Assembly: GCA_036489445.1 (NCBI GenBank)
Contig: DASXFV010000007.1
Span: 1-26,363 of the forward strand
Source: DAIDKA01 sp036489445
GTDB taxonomy: Bacteria; Pseudomonadota; Gammaproteobacteria; Steroidobacterales; Steroidobacteraceae
Direction of reading: 5' to 3'
Length of the DNA: 26,363 bases
Below, piece after piece: positions 16,259 through 24,412 of this stretch. The position numbers and the translations under genes were made by a program. A model generated the notes under the pieces. That model had not been told where the DNA came from and ran no database searches. It saw only the letters and a list, made by a program, of their open reading frames with translations. Numbering within the stretch: the first letter of the stretch is position 1; each line of letters opens with the position of its first letter.

Positions 16259-17218
16259 ATGACCCAGAACATCCGACTTGCCGTCATCATGGACCCCATC
16301 GCGGGCATCAAATACCCGAAGGATTCCACGCTGGCGATGCTCCTCGCCGCGCAATCCCGTGGCTTTGCGCTGCATTATCTGGAGCAGCAGGACCTGCTCG
16401 TGCGCGACGGGGAAGCCCTGGGCCATGCGCGCCCGCTCACGGTGAGCGCCAATCCCGCCGGCTGGTTCAGCCTGGGCGAGCGCAGCACCCTGCCGCTGGG
16501 GGGCTTTGACTGCATTCTGATGCGCAAGGATCCGCCCTTCGACATGGAGTACATCTACACCACCTACATCCTGGAACGGGCCGAGCAACAGGGCGCGCTG
16601 GTCGTGAACCGACCCCAGGGCCTGCGCGACATCAATGAGAAGGTCTATACGGCGTGGTTCCCGCAGTGCTGCGCGCCCACCTTGATCACCCGCAACATCG
16701 CGGACATGGATGCTTTCCAGCACGAGCATGGCAAGATCGTCTGCAAGCCCCTGGATGGCATGGGTGGGCGCTCGATCTTTGTAACCGACAGTTCAGACAA
16801 AAACAGCCGGGTCATTTTCGAGACCCTGACTGCCCACGGCTCACGCTTTGCCATGGTCCAGCGCTACCTGCCCGAGATCGTCGCAACCGGCGACTCGCGG
16901 GTGCTGCTGGTGGACGGGGAGCCGGTGCCCTATGCCCTGGCGCGCATCCCATCCGCCGACGACCACCGCGGCAATCTGGCCGCCGGCGCCCAAGGAAAGG
17001 GCCGACCCCTGAACGACCGCGACCGGTGGCTGGCCGCCCAAATCGGGCCCACGCTGGCCAAGCGCGGTATGCTGTTTGTGGGCCTGGACGTGATCGGCGA
17101 ACATGTCACCGAGATCAATGTCACCAGTCCCACCGGCATCCGTGAATTGGACAAACAGTTCAACCTCCATATCGGCGACCTGCTGATGCAGGCCATCGAG
17201 CGTCGGCTGCGCAGCTAA
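16259..17218 (+). CDS. gshB: Glutathione synthetase
   Basis: ATP-grasp enzyme joining gamma-glutamylcysteine and glycine, the second step of glutathione synthesis in the cytosol. The 319 residues match the proteobacterial family. The N-terminal domain begins RLAVIMDPIAGIKYPKDSTLAML, the family start. The substrate/ATP segments are MRKDPPFDMEYIYTTYILE, the glycine-rich CKPLDGMGGRSIF loop, AMVQRYLPEI and the C-terminal INVTSPTGIRELDKQ with metal and substrate ligands. It is divergent from pilG and is followed 7 bases later by the tonB-like gene. No clear Shine-Dalgarno precedes the ATG. Confidence 0.97.
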   Translation: MTQNIRLAVIMDPIAGIKYPKDSTLAMLLAAQSRGFALHYLEQQDLLVRDGEALGHARPLTVSANPAGWFSLGERSTLPLGGFDCILMRKDPPFDMEYIYTTYILERAEQQGALVVNRPQGLRDINEKVYTAWFPQCCAPTLITRNIADMDAFQHEHGKIVCKPLDGMGGRSIFVTDSSDKNSRVIFETLTAHGSRFAMVQRYLPEIVATGDSRVLLVDGEPVPYALARIPSADDHRGNLAAGAQGKGRPLNDRDRWLAAQIGPTLAKRGMLFVGLDVIGEHVTEINVTSPTGIRELDKQFNLHIGDLLMQAIERRLRS

Positions 17219-17225
17219 GGTGTCC

Positions 17226-18119
17226 ATGCGGGCGCTCATCCCACGCGAAGGTTCCGCTCCGGTCCGCGATCGGCTGCTGATGACCGCGTTCATCGCCGCC
17301 CTGATCCACGGGATGCTCATTCTGGGACTGACCTTCTCCAGCAGCGGCCATCGTGACAGCGGGGTCCACGGCCTGGACGTGCTGCTGGTCTCGGATGAGC
17401 TGCCGACCGCAGACCACAACGATTCCGCCGCCTATCTCGCGCAGCGCACCCAACTCGGTTCGGGCGATACCTCCAGCCCCACAGTTGCGCACAACCAGGC
17501 GGCCACGCCCTCACCCCCGCCGCATGCAGGGGAAGCCCAGGGCACCAGCCTGACCCGCGCCGCTGCCGCAGCCTCCAGTGCCGATGAACCAGTGCTGACC
17601 ACGACGGCCGCGCGCACTGACATCCGGTACTTCTTCGCAAGCCAGGGCCAGGACGGGGCGGCGCAGGCACTGCCGCTTGAGTCAGATACCACCCCGACGC
17701 CGCGTCCGGCCGGCGAGACCGGGCCCGTGCAGCTGCGCGGCGCGCAGCGCGATGAGCTGTGGATCACCCCGGACACCCGCGAATCGATCATCGCTCCCTA
17801 CCTGGACGGTTGGCGCCGGCGCGTGGAGCGGATCGGCACCCTCAACTACCCGACCGCCGCCGAACGCGCCGGGGTGCGGGCCAGCCCCGTCCTGGAAGTG
17901 GCGATCGACGCCGATGGCCGTCTGACGCAGGCGCAGATCATGACCAGCAGCGGTTACCCGGACCTGGATGCCGCCGCGCTCGCCATTTTGAAGCTCGCCA
18001 GCCCTTTTGCTCCCTTTCCACCGGATCTGGCGGCCCGCTACCACACCCTGCGATTCGCCTATGAGTGGCAATTCAGCGGGGGCCGCGCCGCACCGGGGCA
18101 CCTGACCGCGGTTCCTTGA
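17226..18119 (+). CDS. TonB-family energy transducer, TonB3-like
   Basis: Inner-membrane protein of 297 residues with one N-terminal anchor (about 17-37) containing the conserved membrane histidine H28 (ALIHGML; the preceding SxxxH serine is alanine), a long periplasmic linker of about 160 residues, and a C-terminal TonB domain (about 200-285: YPTAAERAGVRASPVLEVAI, then GRLTQAQIMTSSGYPDLDAAAL). The linker lacks the Pro-Lys/Pro-Glu repeats of classical TonB. Canonical TonB drives outer-membrane receptors with ExbB-ExbD, which are absent here. In P. aeruginosa a TonB3 encoded at the same place beside gshB is needed for normal twitching and pilus assembly, so a pilus link is plausible but inferred. 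The ATG at 17226 is preferred over a GTG at 17220 because AAGG lies 5 bases upstream. Confidence 0.85.
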   Translation: MRALIPREGSAPVRDRLLMTAFIAALIHGMLILGLTFSSSGHRDSGVHGLDVLLVSDELPTADHNDSAAYLAQRTQLGSGDTSSPTVAHNQAATPSPPPHAGEAQGTSLTRAAAAASSADEPVLTTTAARTDIRYFFASQGQDGAAQALPLESDTTPTPRPAGETGPVQLRGAQRDELWITPDTRESIIAPYLDGWRRRVERIGTLNYPTAAERAGVRASPVLEVAIDADGRLTQAQIMTSSGYPDLDAAALAILKLASPFAPFPPDLAARYHTLRFAYEWQFSGGRAAPGHLTAVP

Positions 18120-18144
18120 GCCCTCCGCCCAGTGCCGCCATACT
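18116..18144 (+). promoter_or_regulatory. Candidate promoter for algH giving a leaderless message
   Basis: TTGAGC (18116-18121, overlapping the tonB stop), a 17-base spacer and CATACT (18139-18144), with the GTG start of algH 6 bases further on. If used, transcription would begin at about the start codon. No Shine-Dalgarno is present between them. Confidence 0.35.
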
Positions 18145-18150
18145 CCTCAT

Positions 18151-18711
18151 GTGACCCAAGCCAGCTATACAAACCATCTGCTCATCGCCATGCCGGCGCT
18201 GACCGATAGTGATTTTTCCCACTCGGTGACGCTGGTGTGCGAGCACAGCGACAAGGGGGCCCTGGGGCTGATCCTCAACAAACCCTCGCCCATGATGCTG
18301 CGGGACGTGCTCTCGCAGATGAAACTCGAGGCTCGCGATGAGAGCATCGGCACGCAGATCGTGCTGTGCGGGGGTCCGATGCGCACCGACCGTGGCTTCG
18401 TGCTGCATCGTCCCGGCGGGGAATGGGACTCCACCCACAAGGTCTCCGAGCTCATCCAGGTGACGACCTCGCGCGATGTGCTGGCCGCCATGGCGCGCGG
18501 CGAAGGCCCCGGTGATGCCTATGTCGCCCTGGGCTTCGCGCGCTGGGACGCCGGGGAGCTGGAACGCCAGATCCGTGACAATGCCTGGCTGCCAGTGCCC
18601 GCCGATGAGCGGCTGCTGTTCGAGCTGCCTTTCGCCAAGCGTTGGCTGGCCTCCTGGCAGTTTCTGGGAGTGGATGTGGAGAAGTTGAGCCTCACGGCCG
18701 GTAATGCCTGA
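18151..18711 (+). CDS. algH: YqgE/AlgH family protein
   Basis: Protein of 186 residues of the DUF179 family. Family features are NHLLIAMPALTDSDFSHSVTLVCEHSDKG at the start, GLILNKPSP, the CGGPMRTDRGFVLH motif near residue 70-85, and the C-terminal PFAKRWLASWQFLGVD. The biochemical role is not established; in Pseudomonas it was first linked to alginate regulation. As in many proteobacteria it sits directly before ruvX (8-base overlap here), which suggests linked expression. The start is a GTG that follows tonB by 31 bases with no Shine-Dalgarno. Confidence 0.93.
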   Translation: MTQASYTNHLLIAMPALTDSDFSHSVTLVCEHSDKGALGLILNKPSPMMLRDVLSQMKLEARDESIGTQIVLCGGPMRTDRGFVLHRPGGEWDSTHKVSELIQVTTSRDVLAAMARGEGPGDAYVALGFARWDAGELERQIRDNAWLPVPADERLLFELPFAKRWLASWQFLGVDVEKLSLTAGNA

Positions 18712-19174
18712 TCCCACCGGAACCCGCCGCCCCGCCCCGCGCATCGCTCTGGCATTCGATTACGGCCGGCGCAGAATCGGGATGGCCGCCGGCGACACCC
18801 TGACGGCCACCGCTGCACCGCGCCCCGCCGTCGCCGCCCATGGCGGCGTACCCGATTGGGCCGCCATCACCCGCGAGGTCCGCGCGCTCTCGCCACACAT
18901 GCTGGTGGTCGGTGTCCCTTATAATGCTGATGGGAGCGACGGCAGTTTGGCGCAGGCGGTACGCAAGTTCGCCCAGGAGCTGGAGCTGCGATTCGCACTG
19001 CCGGTGGCACACGTGGATGAACACGGCTCGTCCCTGGAAGCCGGTCGCGCACTCAAGGACCAGCGCGCCAGCGGCCAACGCCGCCGCCGCGTGCAACGTG
19101 AAGATATCGACAGTGCCGCCGCCGCAGTCATCCTGACGCGCTGGCTGGCCGGAGAAGGGGACCGCAACACGTGA
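18704..19174 (+). CDS. ruvX: YqgF/RuvX family, putative Holliday junction resolvase / pre-16S rRNA nuclease
   Basis: RNase H-fold nuclease of 156 residues implicated in 5' maturation of 16S rRNA, and annotated historically as a Holliday junction resolvase. The catalytic aspartates are in FDYGRRRIGMAAGD (near residue 19), the VVGVPYNADGSDG turn, VDEHGSSLEA (where the family more often has DERLTT) and the C-terminal DSAAAAVIL. It overlaps algH upstream by 8 bases and pyrB downstream by 4 (GTGA), so all three are likely one transcript. A perfect TATAAT at 18920-18925 inside the gene lacks a matching -35 box. Confidence 0.93.
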   Translation: MPDPTGTRRPAPRIALAFDYGRRRIGMAAGDTLTATAAPRPAVAAHGGVPDWAAITREVRALSPHMLVVGVPYNADGSDGSLAQAVRKFAQELELRFALPVAHVDEHGSSLEAGRALKDQRASGQRRRRVQREDIDSAAAAVILTRWLAGEGDRNT

Positions 19175-20151
19175 CCGAAGCCACAGTGACCACCCGGATC
19201 GTCACCCCGCAGCTGCGCGACAACGGACATCTGCGCCACCTGTTGACTCTGGCGGGCTTGGATCGCAGCGTGCTCATGCACCTGCTCGAGCGCTCACAGT
19301 CCTTCGTCCGGCCGCTGGGCGAACCGCCGCCGGCGTCCCGCGACCTGGAGGGCGTGACAGTCGCCAACCTATTCACCGAACCCTCCACCCGTACGCGCGT
19401 GTCCTTCGAATTGGCCGCCAAGCGGCTGGGCGCGGATGTCGTCAACCTGGAGTTGCAGCTATCCTCGCGCGCCAAGGGCGAGAGCATGCTCGACACCATC
19501 TACACGCTGGAAGCGTTGCACGTCGATGTGCTGGTGATCCGCGATGCAGAGGAAGGCATCCCGGGCCTCGTGGCGGACCATGTGCGGCCGCATGTCAGCG
19601 TGCTGTCCGCGGGCGAAGCACATGTGGCCCATCCCACCCAGGGCCTGCTCGACGCCCTGACCATCCAGCAGCGCAAGCCGGACTTCTCCAAGCTGGCGAT
19701 TGCGGTCGTCGGGGATGTCCGGCATTCGCGCGTGGCGCGCTCGGCCTACCACGTGCTGACGGCGCTTGGGGTCGGCGAAGTACGCATCGTCGCCCCGCCG
19801 GTGTTCATGCCGGAGCCGGGCGAATTTCCCGGTTGTGCCCGGCACACGACCCTCGCCAAGGGGCTGAAGGATGCGGATGTGATCATGATGCTGCGCATCC
19901 AGAAGGAGCGCATGAGCCAGGCGTCGCTGCCGGATGCGGATCGCTACTTCGCCAAGTACGGCCTGACCCCGGAGCGGCTGCAGCTGGCCCAGCCGGATGC
20001 CATCGTCATGCATCCGCAGCCCATGAATCGGGGAATTGAAATCGCATCGGATGTGGCGGATGGCCCGCAGTCGGTGATTCGCGACCAGGTGCGCAACGGC
20101 GTTGCAGTACGCATGGCCATCCTGGCCGAGGTGATCCTCAACCGAAATTGA
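19171..20151 (+). CDS. pyrB: Aspartate carbamoyltransferase catalytic subunit
   Basis: Condenses carbamoyl phosphate and aspartate to N-carbamoyl-L-aspartate, the committed step of pyrimidine synthesis. It has 326 residues. Carbamoyl phosphate binding is shown by FTEPSTRTRVSFELA near residue 70-84 and the SSRAKGES loop supplying the cross-active-site Ser and Lys. HPTQGLLDALTI, GDVRHSRVARSA and MHPQPMNRGIEI are further active-site segments. The GTG at 19171 overlaps the ruvX stop. In Pseudomonas pyrR precedes and a pyrC-like pseudo-dihydroorotase follows pyrB; neither is here. The 3' end overlaps the convergent PilU-like gene by 14 bases. Confidence 0.97.
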   Translation: MTEATVTTRIVTPQLRDNGHLRHLLTLAGLDRSVLMHLLERSQSFVRPLGEPPPASRDLEGVTVANLFTEPSTRTRVSFELAAKRLGADVVNLELQLSSRAKGESMLDTIYTLEALHVDVLVIRDAEEGIPGLVADHVRPHVSVLSAGEAHVAHPTQGLLDALTIQQRKPDFSKLAIAVVGDVRHSRVARSAYHVLTALGVGEVRIVAPPVFMPEPGEFPGCARHTTLAKGLKDADVIMMLRIQKERMSQASLPDADRYFAKYGLTPERLQLAQPDAIVMHPQPMNRGIEIASDVADGPQSVIRDQVRNGVAVRMAILAEVILNRN

Positions 20152-21289
20152 TCTTGGTCTCCAGGTTGGCGCGCGAATCGGCGTGCAACAGCGCCTCTTC
20201 CAGGGTCACGCGCTTCTGCTGCACCAGGGCATGCAGGGCGACATCGAAGCTTTGCACTCCGCGCTCACCGCTGGCAATGATGGCTTCCTTGATCCCCATC
20301 ACGTCGCCTTTCTTGACCAGTTCGCTGATATGCGGGGTATTGAGCATCACCTCAACCGCCGCCACGCGCTTGCCATCCTTGCCCATCACCAGACGCTGCG
20401 CCAGCACGGCCTTCAGGTACTGGGACAGGTCCAGGAAGATCTGGTTGTGCTGCTCGCGCGGGAACATGTTGATGATGCGATCGAGGGTCTCGGCACAGTT
20501 GTTGGCGTGCAGGGTGGCCAGCACCAGGTGACCCGTACCGGCCAGGCTGATCGCCGCCTCCATGCTCTCCCGGTCGCGAATTTCGCCAATGAGAATGACA
20601 TCCGGCGCCGCGCGCATGACGCTGCGCAGCGCGCGCGTAAATGACTTCGTGTCCAGCCCGACCTCGCGCTGGTTGACGATCGAGCGCTTGTTGGTATGCA
20701 GGAACTCGAGGGGATCCTCGATGGTGACGATGTGATCCGAGGAGCCCTCGTTGCGATGATTGATCATCGCCGCGATGGTGGTGGACTTGCCGGACCCCGT
20801 CGCTCCGACCACCAGCACCAGCCCGCGCTTGAGCATGATGAGGTCGCGCATCACATCCGGCAGGTTCAGCGACTCCAGGCGCGGCATATCAGCCGTGATA
20901 TAGCGCAGCACCACGGCCGGGTAGCCGCGCTGCATGAAGATATTGACGCGAAAGCGCCCCAGGCCCGGTCGCGAAATCGCGAAATCGATCTCCAGTTCGG
21001 ACTGGAAGCGGTCGCGCTGCTCCGGGCTCATCAGACCCAGCGCCGTCTGGCGCACGACCTCCGGGGTCAGGACATTCTTGTTGACCGGAAAGATCTGGCC
21101 TTCGATTTTGATCTTGATGGGCGCATTGGCGGTGAAGAACAGATCCGAGGCCTTCTTCTCCACCATCAGCTTGAACAGTGGCTTGGTATTGAGGACGGTC
21201 TGGGCGACACCGTCCGCGGCCGCACCTGACACGGCGCGGACCTCCCCAACCTCAGCCGCCGGCAGCAATTCCTCGCTGACGGCATTCAC
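20138..21289 (-). CDS. Second PilU-like type IV pilus ATPase (third retraction-type ATPase of the cluster)
   Basis: Hexameric secretion-ATPase family member of 383 residues. It has an extra N-terminal stretch of about 36 residues, then the PilU/PilT start LFKLMVEKKASDLFFTA. Walker A GATGSGKS is at 162-169, the Asp box is IVTIEDPLEF, Walker B is APDVILIGEIRDRE and the His box is TGHLVLATLHANN. All catalytic motifs are intact, so it is probably an active ATPase. It lacks the AIRNLIRE motif of PilT and has LNTPHISELVKKG there, like PilU. It is distinct from the neighbouring canonical PilU. The GTG start overlaps the pilU stop (GTGA), so it is translated with pilU. It probably assists retraction under load or in a special context (inference). 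Confidence 0.88.
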   Translation of the reverse strand: MNAVSEELLPAAEVGEVRAVSGAAADGVAQTVLNTKPLFKLMVEKKASDLFFTANAPIKIKIEGQIFPVNKNVLTPEVVRQTALGLMSPEQRDRFQSELEIDFAISRPGLGRFRVNIFMQRGYPAVVLRYITADMPRLESLNLPDVMRDLIMLKRGLVLVVGATGSGKSTTIAAMINHRNEGSSDHIVTIEDPLEFLHTNKRSIVNQREVGLDTKSFTRALRSVMRAAPDVILIGEIRDRESMEAAISLAGTGHLVLATLHANNCAETLDRIINMFPREQHNQIFLDLSQYLKAVLAQRLVMGKDGKRVAAVEVMLNTPHISELVKKGDVMGIKEAIIASGERGVQSFDVALHALVQQKRVTLEEALLHADSRANLETKINFG

Positions 21290-22440
21290 AGGCTCTTCCC
21301 CGAATCGGCCTCTTCGGCGATGCTCAGGCCCCCATCGCCCGCATCCACATGCTCGCGCCGGCTCTCCAGCTTGATGCGCAGCCGCAGCTCGTTCTTCGAA
21401 TCCGCATTGCGCAACGCATCCTCGTAGGACACGTAGCCGCCCTCGTACAGCTCGAACAGCGACTGGTCGAAGGTGCGCATCCCCAACCGCGTGGAGCGCG
21501 ACATGACCTCTTTGATCTTGGCCACTTCGCCCTTGAAGATCAGATCCTGGATCAGGGGCGAGTTGAGCATGATCTCGGTGGCGGCGATGCGGCCACCGCC
21601 CGATTCACGCGGAATCAGGCGCTGCGACACGAACGCACGCGTATTGAGCGACAGGTCCATCAGCAGCTGTTCGCGGCGCTCATCCGGGAAGAAATTGACG
21701 ATACGGTCAAGGGCCTGGTTGGCACTGTTGGCGTGCAGCGTCGCCAGCACCAGGTGGCCGGTTTCGGCGAACTGGATGGCGAATTCCATGGTCTCACGGT
21801 CCCGCACTTCGCCAATCAGGATGACGTCCGGGGCCTGCCGCAGCGTGTTCTTGAGCGCTGCATGCCAGGACTCGGTATCCACGCCCACTTCGCGGTGCGT
21901 GATCACACACCCCTTGTGGTGGTGCACGTACTCGACCGGATCCTCGATCGTGACGATGTGATGCCGGCTGTTCTCGTTGCGATGGCCGATCATGGCGGCA
22001 AGGGAGGTGGATTTGCCCGCGCCGGTGCCGCCGACAATCATGACCAGCCCGCGCTTGCTCATCGCCACTTCCTTGAGCACCACCGGCAGATCCAGCTCCT
22101 CGAAGCTGGGAATCTTCGCATTGATCAGGCGTAGCACGGCGCCGACTGCGCCTTGCTGTACGAACGCGCTGACGCGAAAGCGCCCGATGCCTGGCGGGGA
22201 GATGGCAAAGTTGCACTCCTTGCTGGCGTCGAACTCCTTGGTCTGCCGATCATTCATGATCGCCCGCACCAAGGTGGCGGACTGCTCGGCGGTCAAGGCG
22301 CGATCGCTTTGCGGCCGCACCTCGCCATCAACCTTGATCGCCGGGGGGAAGCCCGCCGTGATGAACAAGTCGGAGGCTTTCTTCTCCGTGACGCGACGCA
22401 GCAGGTCCTGCATCAGCTTGATGGCTTGATCGCGATCCAT
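21286..22440 (-). CDS. pilU: Type IV pilus retraction ATPase PilU
   Basis: PilT-dependent accessory retraction ATPase of 384 residues. The DLFITAGFPPAIKVDG start, ECNFAISPPGIGRFRVSAF, Walker A GGTGAGKS (137-144), the IVTIEDPVEY Asp box, ALKNTLRQAPDVILIGEVRDRE Walker B and TGHLVLATLHANSANQALDR closely follow PilU of Pseudomonas and Xanthomonas, including the acidic C-terminal tail after LRLRIKLES. GAGGA lies 7 bases before the ATG at 22440. It is 28 bases downstream of pilT. Confidence 0.95.
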   Translation of the reverse strand: MDRDQAIKLMQDLLRRVTEKKASDLFITAGFPPAIKVDGEVRPQSDRALTAEQSATLVRAIMNDRQTKEFDASKECNFAISPPGIGRFRVSAFVQQGAVGAVLRLINAKIPSFEELDLPVVLKEVAMSKRGLVMIVGGTGAGKSTSLAAMIGHRNENSRHHIVTIEDPVEYVHHHKGCVITHREVGVDTESWHAALKNTLRQAPDVILIGEVRDRETMEFAIQFAETGHLVLATLHANSANQALDRIVNFFPDERREQLLMDLSLNTRAFVSQRLIPRESGGGRIAATEIMLNSPLIQDLIFKGEVAKIKEVMSRSTRLGMRTFDQSLFELYEGGYVSYEDALRNADSKNELRLRIKLESRREHVDAGDGGLSIAEEADSGKSL

Positions 22441-22468
22441 TGTCGGTCCTCAAGGCGCCGCGCGGGCC

Positions 22469-23509
22469 TTACAAGGCATCCTTGTTGGAGGCTTTGTACC
22501 GGGCCTCCTCCTTGCTCACCAACCCCTTGGAAACCATGTCCGTCAGGCATTGATCCAGGGTTTGCATGCCCAGCGCCTGGCCGGTCTGGATCGCCGAGAA
22601 CATCTGGGCGATCTTGCCTTCGCGGATCAGGTTCCGGATGGCTGGTGTACCAATCATGATCTCATGGGCCGCAATACGGCCACCGCCGTTCTTCTTCAAC
22701 AGGGTCTGGGAGATGACCGCACGCAGGCTCTCGGAGAGCATGGAGCGCACCATCTCTTTTTCCTGCGCGGGGAACACGTCGACCACGCGGTCGATGGTCT
22801 TCGCGGCCGAACTGGTGTGCAGGGTGCCAAAGACCAGGTGTCCGGTCTCCGCGGCCGTCAAGGCCAGGCGGATGGTTTCCAGGTCGCGCATTTCGCCCAC
22901 CAGGACCACGTCCGGATCCTCGCGCAGCGCCGAGCGCAGTGCCTCGGAGAACCCCAGGGTGTCGCGGTGAACCTCGCGCTGGTTGATCAGACAGCGCTTG
23001 GATTCATGCACGAACTCTATGGGGTCTTCGATCGTGATGATGTGGTCCGGGCGATTGTCATTACAATGGTTGATCATGCCCGCGAGGGTGGTGGATTTGC
23101 CCGATCCGGTCGGCCCGGTCACCAGCACCAGGCCGCGCGGCAGCATGCACAGGTCGCGGAAGATCTTCGGGCAATTCAAGTCATCGAGGCTCAGGATCAG
23201 CGACGGAATGGTGCGGAATACCGCACCGGCGCCGCGGTTCTGGTTGAAGGCGTTGACGCGGAAGCGTGCCAGCTTAGGAATCTCGAACGAAAAGTCGGTC
23301 TCGAAGAACTCCTCGTACGCCTTGCGCTGCTTATCGTTCATGATGTCGTACACCATGCTGTGCACTTCCTTGTGGGCAAGTGCCGGCATGTTGATGCGCT
23401 TCATGTCGCCGTCGACGCGGATCATCGGCGGCACTCCCGCCGAGAGATGCAGGTCGGAGGCGTTGTTCTTCACTGCGAACGCAAGCAGCTGCGCAATGTC
23501 TACGGCCAT
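22469..23509 (-). CDS. pilT: Type IV pilus retraction ATPase PilT
   Basis: Main motor for pilus depolymerisation and twitching, acting as a hexamer at the cytoplasmic base of the machine with PilC. It has 346 residues, the usual length. Walker A GPTGSGKS is at 132-139, the Asp box IITIEDPIEF near 157-166, Walker B DPDVVLVGEMRDLE near 198-211, the His box TGHLVFGTLHTSSA near 222-235, and the PilT-specific AIRNLIREGK near 290-299, which is required for retraction in PilT proteins. GAGG lies 7 bases before the ATG. It is the first gene of a pilT-pilU-pilU2 unit, divergent from yggS. Confidence 0.97.
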   Translation of the reverse strand: MAVDIAQLLAFAVKNNASDLHLSAGVPPMIRVDGDMKRINMPALAHKEVHSMVYDIMNDKQRKAYEEFFETDFSFEIPKLARFRVNAFNQNRGAGAVFRTIPSLILSLDDLNCPKIFRDLCMLPRGLVLVTGPTGSGKSTTLAGMINHCNDNRPDHIITIEDPIEFVHESKRCLINQREVHRDTLGFSEALRSALREDPDVVLVGEMRDLETIRLALTAAETGHLVFGTLHTSSAAKTIDRVVDVFPAQEKEMVRSMLSESLRAVISQTLLKKNGGGRIAAHEIMIGTPAIRNLIREGKIAQMFSAIQTGQALGMQTLDQCLTDMVSKGLVSKEEARYKASNKDAL

Positions 23510-23627
23510 TAGTGTTCCTCGAGGGACGGCAAGCGCGACACAATCAGGCGTGCCCGACGCAGCTGGGCGTGGCGCGAATCAAACGAAAATCGCCGGTTGA
23601 GTATAGCGGAGGGGTTGGCGTACCCAT

Positions 23628-24365
23628 ATGTTAATAGTTCCACAGAATTCGCTTGATGCACGGCTCATTGCCGAAAATCTCGCCCGAATCCGCACGCGGA
23701 TTCGTTGCGCCGCACAGGAATCCGGCCAGAGTGTGGACCGCATCACAGTCATCGGCGCCAGCAAGGGACAGTCCGCGGCGGTCATCGCGATGGCACACGC
23801 GGCGGGACTGCGTGATTTCGGGGAGAGCTACCTACAGGACGCCCTGCCGAAGATGTCGGCCTTGAGCCAGCCCGCACCGGCCCCGACCGCCGGGGAACCC
23901 ATCATCTGGCACTTCATCGGTGCGCTGCAGGCCAACAAAACCCGTGCTGTGGCCGAGAATTTTTCATGGGTGCATACGGTTGACCGCTTGCGCATCGGCA
24001 GGCGGCTGTCGGAGCAGCGGCCCTACCACGCACCGCCGTTGAACGTGTGCGTGCAGGTGCATATTGGCGGTGAAGCCAGCAAGGGCGGTGTCGAGCCCGA
24101 TGCGTTGCGGCAACTACTGCGCGATCTGGAGGCGCTGCCGCGTCTGAAATTGCGCGGCCTCATGTGCCTGCCGCCCCCTGAGGTGACTGGGGCGCGCCAG
24201 CGGCACTGGTTGCACCAGCTGCGGGCACTCTTTGAGAGCGTGAACGCTGACGGTGCGGGACTCGATACGCTGTCCATGGGCATGAGCGCGGACCTGGAGG
24301 CGGCGGTCCACGAAGGTGCAACGCAGTTGCGCATTGGCACCGATCTGTTCGGCCCGCGCGCTTAG
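23628..24365 (+). CDS. yggS: YggS-family pyridoxal phosphate homeostasis protein
   Basis: Single-domain, alanine-racemase-like barrel protein (PLPBP/PROSC family) of 245 residues that binds PLP and keeps its pool balanced. It has no firmly known enzymatic activity. The PLP lysine is K46 in ITVIGASKGQ. FGESYLQDALPK, IIWHFIGALQANKTRAVAE, VHTVDRLRIG, RGLMCLPPPE, LSMGMSADLEAAVHEGATQLRIGTDLFGPR are the family signatures in order. The order yggS-proC-yggT is conserved in many proteobacteria, typically beside pilT as here. GGAGGGG lies 13 bases before the ATG, farther than usual. Confidence 0.95.
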   Translation: MLIVPQNSLDARLIAENLARIRTRIRCAAQESGQSVDRITVIGASKGQSAAVIAMAHAAGLRDFGESYLQDALPKMSALSQPAPAPTAGEPIIWHFIGALQANKTRAVAENFSWVHTVDRLRIGRRLSEQRPYHAPPLNVCVQVHIGGEASKGGVEPDALRQLLRDLEALPRLKLRGLMCLPPPEVTGARQRHWLHQLRALFESVNADGAGLDTLSMGMSADLEAAVHEGATQLRIGTDLFGPRA

Positions 24366-24412
24366 GCCCCTTGCATGGCGCGGCCAAGCCCCAGCCATAT
24401 ACAATCCTTGCG

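Noticed and set aside
18920..18925. Perfect TATAAT inside ruvX, possibly an internal pyrB promoter
   Set aside because: No -35-like hexamer at 16-18 bases upstream, and pyrB is translationally coupled to ruvX; kept only as a remark.
22550..23512. A 320-codon plus-strand open frame opposite pilT
   Set aside because: pilT is unmistakable on the other strand; the frame is a shadow with His/Gln/Val/Asp-rich composition.
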